A DNA stretch of 50,899 bases from Myroides injenensis M09-0166 (GTDB taxonomy: Bacteria; Bacteroidota; Bacteroidia; Flavobacteriales; Flavobacteriaceae). The DNA lies in contig NZ_BAEX01000012.1 in NCBI RefSeq assembly GCF_000246945.1, forward strand, positions 1 to 50,899. Direction: 5' to 3'. A program made the position numbers and the translations under genes. The stretch's first letter is position 1; each line of letters begins with the position of its first letter. Below are positions 45,833-50,899 of this stretch, piece by piece. Below the pieces are notes generated by a model. It was not told the DNA's origin. It ran no database searches and saw only the letters and a program-made list of their open reading frames with translations.

Positions 45833-48049
45833 CTATTTTTCGTTTTTACTTTCTGTCGCTACATAATTAACAGCAAAATCTTCGGGGTAATAGATTGCCA
45901 AAGTATAAGCAATTTTTCCACCCCAATTTATTGAATCAGATTTGAGTTGTACTTTGTGAATCTGAATACAGATAGAATCTTCAAATTTGATTTTCGCATC
46001 TCCCGGATAAACTTCTTGCCCCGAAGTGGAACGACCTGTATGTAATTCTTTCAGTCTTTGAGTTTGTTCATTAAATGTACGCTCACGAGGATTTCCTGCA
46101 TAAGCCATTTGAACTATATAAGCGTGTTGTAAAGGCGAATTTTGTTTTGTCGCAAGATATTTCATATACCTGATTGTTGCTTGCTTTCGAGCCGCATCAG
46201 GCATATTTGAGAATTTGAAATTTGACAAAAACTCAATTACTTCTTGTACTGGGAGTTTTGCATAGCGATGATTACGGTCGGGTGTGCCATAATCTTTATC
46301 ATTAGTAAAATTGGTTTCGGAAATAAACTGCTCAACAAAACGAGTATTTTCTTCTATCACTTGGAAAGCGTTCATTTTTCGCCAACCGTTTAGTTTTGTT
46401 TGTACAGTATTTACTGAAAGAATATTTTTACGAGTTGCATTTAATTTTGGTGTTATCAATAGCAACTGCTCTACATCTTCAAGACTCGAATTTTCTTCTA
46501 GCCATTTACGCATTTCTTCCTCGTGTTCAACATATTCTGCGTATTCTAATATTGTATCTTCGGGAAGATATACTCTGCAAGATTTTAGATAATTCAATTT
46601 GTAGCCAAAAAAACGGCATCTTTGCTGAATAGTGTCGGCTGTTGATTTACTGACACTATAACGAGGCATATATGTAACCGCTAAATTTTCAACTGTAAAA
46701 CCACGATTAAGCATTTCTGCACCTACCAAAATATGCGAAGAATAACCCTCCCAATCAATTTCTTTATTACTTCCTTGTTTTTTTGTTCTGCTGATAATTA
46801 GTTCAATATTTGTGTCAAAAATCACATCTTGCAAATGTGGTAAGATTTCCTCAAAGGTAGGAACAACATCATCAGGCGAAGTATAGTATCGAATAACTTC
46901 GGGGTAAATCTTTTTGAACGAATTGACTAATTCTATACGAGCAAAATCATTTTCATCACTGTTGATTTGCTCTGTCCACATATCAATTAAATTCTTTGTC
47001 CAACTGTGAAATGCTTGGCTTGCATCTTGGTCTTTGTCTGCGTGAATCATCATTGACAAATACCTTTCTTTTTGTAATATACGAACAACTAATGCAACAT
47101 TCATCAAATGAATTTGCAAGGCTTCAATAAGCGTTTTAGGGCAGTTTTGCAGTTGATTCTTCTTACTATTAAAAACCTCGTTTTCTGGTATTGTAACAAT
47201 GAGTTCGGGTTTATCTACAAAAAATGTTTTACCTCCTGTATATTTTTTTCCTGGTGTTAATACAGTATGATGTTTCGGAGAAAGTAAATCCAATATGCTA
47301 ATCAATAATGGTCCTTGTGGAGTGGCTGTATATTGAATATAAGAATGATTTGGAATAGACGATTTTAATCTCAAAATACTGCTGTAAGTAGTAGTATATT
47401 CATCATCTTCCCATTCTTCTGATGTATTCTCTTTCTTGCTGTTTTTATAAGCATAACCGTTTAAACTTGCTTGGTCTGCTTCATCATCAATAATTAAAAC
47501 GGCTTTGTTTCCTAATACCGATTTAACTTGCTGTGAATTAAAAATATCAGCAAGGTCATTGATGTATTTATGGTGTTTAAGCACCGTGATTAAAATTGCA
47601 GGTTTTGTGCTTATTTGCAATTCATTTTTAATCTTCTGAACTTCATTAGATGACGGATTTTCGTGTAATTTATAGAATTGATTATTTACACCGTTATTGA
47701 TTAAATCTTTCCGTAAACGTTTAGTTGTTTGTGTTAATAGATTCGTTTTTGTTCCTGCGAAATACACAATAATTCTGAAACCATTATCATTTGCCATTGC
47801 TGATAATGTAGTGAAAGACAAAGTTTTTCCACTTTGAACATACCCAAATGCGAGATTAGTTACTGATTGAGATTCGTTTAAGTTCGGATTTGTGCAATTC
47901 GATAAAATATCTGCTGTTTCTGATAACAAACAATCAATTTCGTCTTGGTCGAGTTTGCTTTTCAATCGGTCAATTAATTCGGTTGTTCTTTCTCCAATTA
48001 TTGGAGAAAATTTATCGCCTAATTGTGAAGATAATATTTGAATTTCCAT
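45833..48049 (-). CDS. Z1-domain helicase-like ATPase
   Basis: I place the start at the ATG at 48049, giving 738 residues. The longer frame to 48238 begins inside the ATPase gene and adds 63 residues unlike the family, while 48049 leaves a 1-nt gap after that gene. Motifs: Walker A GYVQSGKT at 69-76, Walker B IIDDEAD near 185, a motif VI-like QQRCRFFGY near 476, all of the superfamily II type. The Z1 domain occupies the middle part. Z1 proteins are known from restriction-modification operons with GHKL/MORC-type ATPases, and probably translocate on or open DNA before cleavage. Confidence 0.88.
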   Translation of the reverse strand: MEIQILSSQLGDKFSPIIGERTTELIDRLKSKLDQDEIDCLLSETADILSNCTNPNLNESQSVTNLAFGYVQSGKTLSFTTLSAMANDNGFRIIVYFAGTKTNLLTQTTKRLRKDLINNGVNNQFYKLHENPSSNEVQKIKNELQISTKPAILITVLKHHKYINDLADIFNSQQVKSVLGNKAVLIIDDEADQASLNGYAYKNSKKENTSEEWEDDEYTTTYSSILRLKSSIPNHSYIQYTATPQGPLLISILDLLSPKHHTVLTPGKKYTGGKTFFVDKPELIVTIPENEVFNSKKNQLQNCPKTLIEALQIHLMNVALVVRILQKERYLSMMIHADKDQDASQAFHSWTKNLIDMWTEQINSDENDFARIELVNSFKKIYPEVIRYYTSPDDVVPTFEEILPHLQDVIFDTNIELIISRTKKQGSNKEIDWEGYSSHILVGAEMLNRGFTVENLAVTYMPRYSVSKSTADTIQQRCRFFGYKLNYLKSCRVYLPEDTILEYAEYVEHEEEMRKWLEENSSLEDVEQLLLITPKLNATRKNILSVNTVQTKLNGWRKMNAFQVIEENTRFVEQFISETNFTNDKDYGTPDRNHRYAKLPVQEVIEFLSNFKFSNMPDAARKQATIRYMKYLATKQNSPLQHAYIVQMAYAGNPRERTFNEQTQRLKELHTGRSTSGQEVYPGDAKIKFEDSICIQIHKVQLKSDSINWGGKIAYTLAIYYPEDFAVNYVATESKNEK

Positions 48050-48050
48050 A

Positions 48051-49577
48051 TTATTGAAGTAAATAATTGTTGAACAAAAGCCTAATGTTTGATGCATTAG
48101 ACGTACCTCGATTTGGTGCCATAATTTCTGCCAAAGCAAGCGATTTGAATATTGCAATAATTGGCTGATAATTATCGGCTTTTTTAAACTGGTCGAAACG
48201 AGTGAAAAATGGATGTGCAAGATTGATTTTGCAAACAATTATCTTGCTATTAGCTGTATCAAACAATGTGTTGCTATCTTCCAAAGCAACAGAATACAAT
48301 TTGTCGGTAGTTGTGTCATTAACCAAATCAACTTTTAGCGTATAATCTGTATCATTTAACTGAAATGAATCGGAATGACTACCCAAAGTTTCTGCATTTT
48401 GTATTGATGTTTCAGAATGTGCAGTTAATTGAGTGTCTTGTGCTTTTATCTCTGCTTCTTGTACTCTTTTTGCGAGTTCACGAGGTTTGCTTTCTTTTTT
48501 GAGGGTAGCAGTAATTCCTTTGGCTATTTTTGTTGTTTCCTCTTTTGCTCGTTGTCTGTAATTTTCAGCCTGTCCGTATAAATCAAATTCAGGTGCAGTA
48601 AGTTCATCTTTTAATGCTTCCATAAAAGCATATAAATTTTCCTCATCTCTGAATTTGTTCTTGTTAAACGATACATCAAAACCCTCAAGTTCGATTTCTC
48701 CGAAGATCCTTTTGTATCGAGGCGAACCAATTTGCCCACAAAGAACAGTAGGAAAGTATTTTTCTTCAATAATTCTTCCCCGTCTTAATAAGGCAATACC
48801 GTTAGCCGATTGTTGCATCGTTTTAAGTATCGCAATAAATCCTTTTGCTCTGTATTCGCCAAACTCAAAATCAATTTCCTTTTTCCAAAAAACATCTGGA
48901 CTTTCAGAATTTTTATAATACGGTGCTTCTAAAATTTCGTAATCGGGATAATGTAGCTGTTCATCATTTACAAAAATCCTTATTTCGTTGTTTCTTATGA
49001 ATTTCCTATAAAAACTGGATAAATGCCTTTTGATTTTATCCATTTGATTTGGGGTAGGAGCTTGGTTTGATAGATTTGAAAGAACGATTTTTGTATAATG
49101 CTCATTCGTTGGTTTGGGAGTTTCTGTAACAATTAATTCTTCTTTGTTTTCCTTTATTACTTTTGGTAAATCGAAATCTGTATATCGTTCTACCGTTTCT
49201 CCTAACGCTTTTGTATAAACGCACCAATTATCTGCCAACCAAACAGAGGCAGTTTTCATTCCCATACCAAACTCATTCAGCCCTGTTTTGTCTAATGGAA
49301 TATGTGCAGGCTCAAATGCTTTTTCGTAGTTTTCGGCATTAATTCCTGCTGCATTATCAATAATCGTGATTGTTCGTTTTTCCCAATCAACAGTTATTCT
49401 AACTTCTAATTTATAATTAGGTTCAACTGCCAATAATTCACTTTTATTGTTGAGATAACTTTGCACAGCATTATCAACATACTCCCCGAGCGTAAAAGAA
49501 ACCGTATTGTTTAACGCTCGAAAAGTGCTGTAAACACTTGGTTGCAATGCAATAGATACTTTGTTAATTTGCTTCAT
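48051..49577 (-). CDS. GHKL (MORC/MutL-like) ATPase
   Basis: 508 residues. GHKL ATP-binding motifs are clear: the N box EYVDNAVQ (32-39, catalytic Glu32), G1 as IIDNAAGIN (72-80), and G2 as FGMGMKTAS (103-111). The middle region resembles the S5/transducer domain. The C-terminal part contains a coiled-coil-like stretch (about 340-400) and a mixed domain. It matches the prokaryotic MORC-type ATPases described in restriction-modification operons by Iyer, Abhiman and Aravind (2008). It overlaps the methyltransferase gene by 14 nt. It probably acts as an ATP-dependent clamp. Confidence 0.88.
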   Translation of the reverse strand: MKQINKVSIALQPSVYSTFRALNNTVSFTLGEYVDNAVQSYLNNKSELLAVEPNYKLEVRITVDWEKRTITIIDNAAGINAENYEKAFEPAHIPLDKTGLNEFGMGMKTASVWLADNWCVYTKALGETVERYTDFDLPKVIKENKEELIVTETPKPTNEHYTKIVLSNLSNQAPTPNQMDKIKRHLSSFYRKFIRNNEIRIFVNDEQLHYPDYEILEAPYYKNSESPDVFWKKEIDFEFGEYRAKGFIAILKTMQQSANGIALLRRGRIIEEKYFPTVLCGQIGSPRYKRIFGEIELEGFDVSFNKNKFRDEENLYAFMEALKDELTAPEFDLYGQAENYRQRAKEETTKIAKGITATLKKESKPRELAKRVQEAEIKAQDTQLTAHSETSIQNAETLGSHSDSFQLNDTDYTLKVDLVNDTTTDKLYSVALEDSNTLFDTANSKIIVCKINLAHPFFTRFDQFKKADNYQPIIAIFKSLALAEIMAPNRGTSNASNIRLLFNNYLLQ

Positions 49578-50895
49578 AATCTACCAATAAATTTTCTGCA
49601 ATTCTTTTTACCACTTCAACATTTACTGCATTACCAAATGCCCGAAATGCTTTTGCTATGGTATCGGGAAATTCCTTTAAATCCTCCATACATTGAAGTT
49701 TTGCAGCTTCTTTTCTTGTCATATACCTGCCTATTTCGCCTTTGGGTGTTTCAACCCAGGGGAAAATAGGAATTTGTGTTGTTGTTAAAACCAAAGCTGG
49801 CGAAAATGTCGGTTTTTTTACTCTAATACCCGAAGGACGGAACTGAACAATTTTGTTGCTTATTGTTGGCTGTTCTTCATATCCGCAATTCCATTCAAAT
49901 TTTTGGTGGCTGTTTTCAAAATCTTTGATTTTGGGTAACCAAGGGTCTATCCAAGATTGGTTTTTCTCATAAAACTCTCTATTTTGACGAATAAATTGTT
50001 TTTTCCAATCTGGGAAAATTTTATTTTTATCTGATTTTGTTGGGTCAGCATATATTGGCAGACAATTGAAATAATCATCTCTACAATTACCTTTGATTTC
50101 TTCTCCAAACTTTCCTTTAAGCCCAATCAACTCTTTATTTTGCTGATAATAAGGAGAGCGATTTTCATATTTATAAGTCGCCCCAAATTCCATTGCCCAA
50201 ATCGGGAAAGTAGGAAGTTGTCCTCCGTTCTCAACAAGCAAATCCAAAAATTCTTGCCAAACTTCTAAATGATTTCGAGTAACATTTTTCAAAGTCATAT
50301 AATCGTCATCATCGTGGACAATTATATCATTAATACTACATTCAGGACGTTGGGTATGGTTTGGGAATTGAAAGTCTTTTAATCCTCCTTTTGATTTTAA
50401 CCTACCTACTATGTAAATACGAGTACGATGTTGAGGAATGCCAAAATAATGTGGAGATATGATGTCGTCCTGTACTTCGTATAATGTTTCGAGTTCGTTT
50501 TTTATTACTGTATAGGTGTTTCCGTCATCGTGTGATTTTAGATTCGGTACATTTTCAAGAAAAACAAATTCAGGCTTATGATGTTGCAATATTTCCATAA
50601 TCTTATAAAAAAGATTTCCTCTATCTTTTTCATCATTAAAGCCCTGTTGAGAGCCTGCCTGTGAAAATGGCTGACACGGAAAACCTCCACACAAGATGTC
50701 GTGTTCGGGAATATCCTTTTTTATATCAACTTGGTTAATGTCGCCTGCACACACAATACCGTGATTTGTTTTATATAGATTTTGCAATTCAGGCATCAAT
50801 TCGCTTGCAAAAACGCATTCGTGTCCCAATTTTGCTAAAGCAAGATGAAAGCCTCCAAGTCCTGCAAATAAATCTATAAATTTTAATTGACTCAT
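49564..50895 (-). CDS. DNA (cytosine-5) methyltransferase
   Basis: 443 residues. The C5-methyltransferase motifs are all present: I (DLFAGLGGF, 8-16), IV (GGFPCQPFSQAG with catalytic Cys74), VI (ENV, 114-116), VIII (QHRTRIYIVG, 155-164) and X (FGNAV, about 420-424). The target-recognition region is large (about 180-390), and its sequence does not tell me the target site. It protects host DNA against the linked nuclease. It is the first gene of the operon within view; the promoter lies beyond the window's right edge. Confidence 0.95.
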   Translation of the reverse strand: MSQLKFIDLFAGLGGFHLALAKLGHECVFASELMPELQNLYKTNHGIVCAGDINQVDIKKDIPEHDILCGGFPCQPFSQAGSQQGFNDEKDRGNLFYKIMEILQHHKPEFVFLENVPNLKSHDDGNTYTVIKNELETLYEVQDDIISPHYFGIPQHRTRIYIVGRLKSKGGLKDFQFPNHTQRPECSINDIIVHDDDDYMTLKNVTRNHLEVWQEFLDLLVENGGQLPTFPIWAMEFGATYKYENRSPYYQQNKELIGLKGKFGEEIKGNCRDDYFNCLPIYADPTKSDKNKIFPDWKKQFIRQNREFYEKNQSWIDPWLPKIKDFENSHQKFEWNCGYEEQPTISNKIVQFRPSGIRVKKPTFSPALVLTTTQIPIFPWVETPKGEIGRYMTRKEAAKLQCMEDLKEFPDTIAKAFRAFGNAVNVEVVKRIAENLLVDYEAN

Positions 50896-50899
50896 TAAT

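Noticed and set aside
48050-48238. Extended N-terminus of the Z1 protein up to 48238
   Set aside because: These 63 residues are an out-of-frame reading of the ATPase gene's 3' end and do not resemble the family; the ATG at 48049 fits the gene spacing.
1-50899. CRISPR arrays, tRNA or rRNA genes and complete insertion sequences
   Set aside because: I found no spaced direct repeats, cloverleaf-like sequences, rRNA stretches or transposase genes.

Overview
The window looks like part of a chromosome from a flavobacterium (Bacteroidota, Flavobacteriaceae, possibly Myroides-like; the genus is a guess). It is very AT-rich. It carries a TonB-dependent receptor with a carboxypeptidase-regulatory extension, many lipoproteins with Bacteroidota-style lipoboxes, an OmpA/PD40/TPR protein of the PorE type, Bacteroidota -7 promoter boxes (TAnnTTTG) and an RteC-type regulator known from Bacteroidota conjugative elements.

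Region 1 (about 0.3-13.2 kb, minus strand) is the most unusual part. Eleven genes lie head to tail with gaps of 9 nt or less, or 1-nt overlaps, between a candidate promoter near 13.16 kb and a hairpin terminator near 0.3 kb. In transcription order they encode a von Willebrand A-like lipoprotein, a three-helix membrane protein, a tubulin/FtsZ-like GTPase, a giant Hsp70/actin-fold ATPase, two membrane proteins sharing a C-terminal domain I cannot assign, a MotA/ZorA-like channel protein, two tandem MotB/ZorB-like proteins, a retropepsin-like lipoprotein protease and a membrane-anchored J-domain protein whose HPD motif reads QPD. I know of no described system with this gene set. It resembles an ion-driven stator coupled to actin-fold and tubulin-fold nucleotide switches, with possible roles in defence, envelope sensing or interbacterial conflict.

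Region 2 (13.3-29.8 kb) is mostly ordinary chromosome: a PorE-like OmpA protein, a small lipoprotein, a four-gene outer-membrane operon (TonB receptor, DUF4876 lipoprotein, DUF6850 barrel, di-haem cytochrome c peroxidase), a YbaK-type editing protein, an SLC13/DASS anion transporter, small uncharacterised genes, a DUF1963 protein and a leucine-rich-repeat protein.

Region 3 (29.9-38.3 kb, plus strand) is a copper/silver-type efflux locus: a small Cys/Met/His-rich secreted protein, then CusA-like RND pump, CusC-like outer-membrane factor, CusB-like adaptor with two metal-binding domains, and a DUF3347 lipoprotein. A lipoprotein with an EF-hand-like motif follows on the minus strand.

Region 4 (about 39.2-50.9 kb, minus strand) appears less AT-rich and looks horizontally acquired: rteC, a small protein, a frameshifted NAD(P)-binding gene, a DUF3817 membrane protein, an AraC regulator, a degraded fragment of an AlbA_2/RecG-like gene, and a six-gene operon for a MORC/Z1-type restriction-modification system (5-cytosine methyltransferase, GHKL ATPase, Z1 helicase-like ATPase, PD-(D/E)XK nuclease, an unrecognised protein and an AlbA_2 protein). 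The window ends just upstream of the methyltransferase start.
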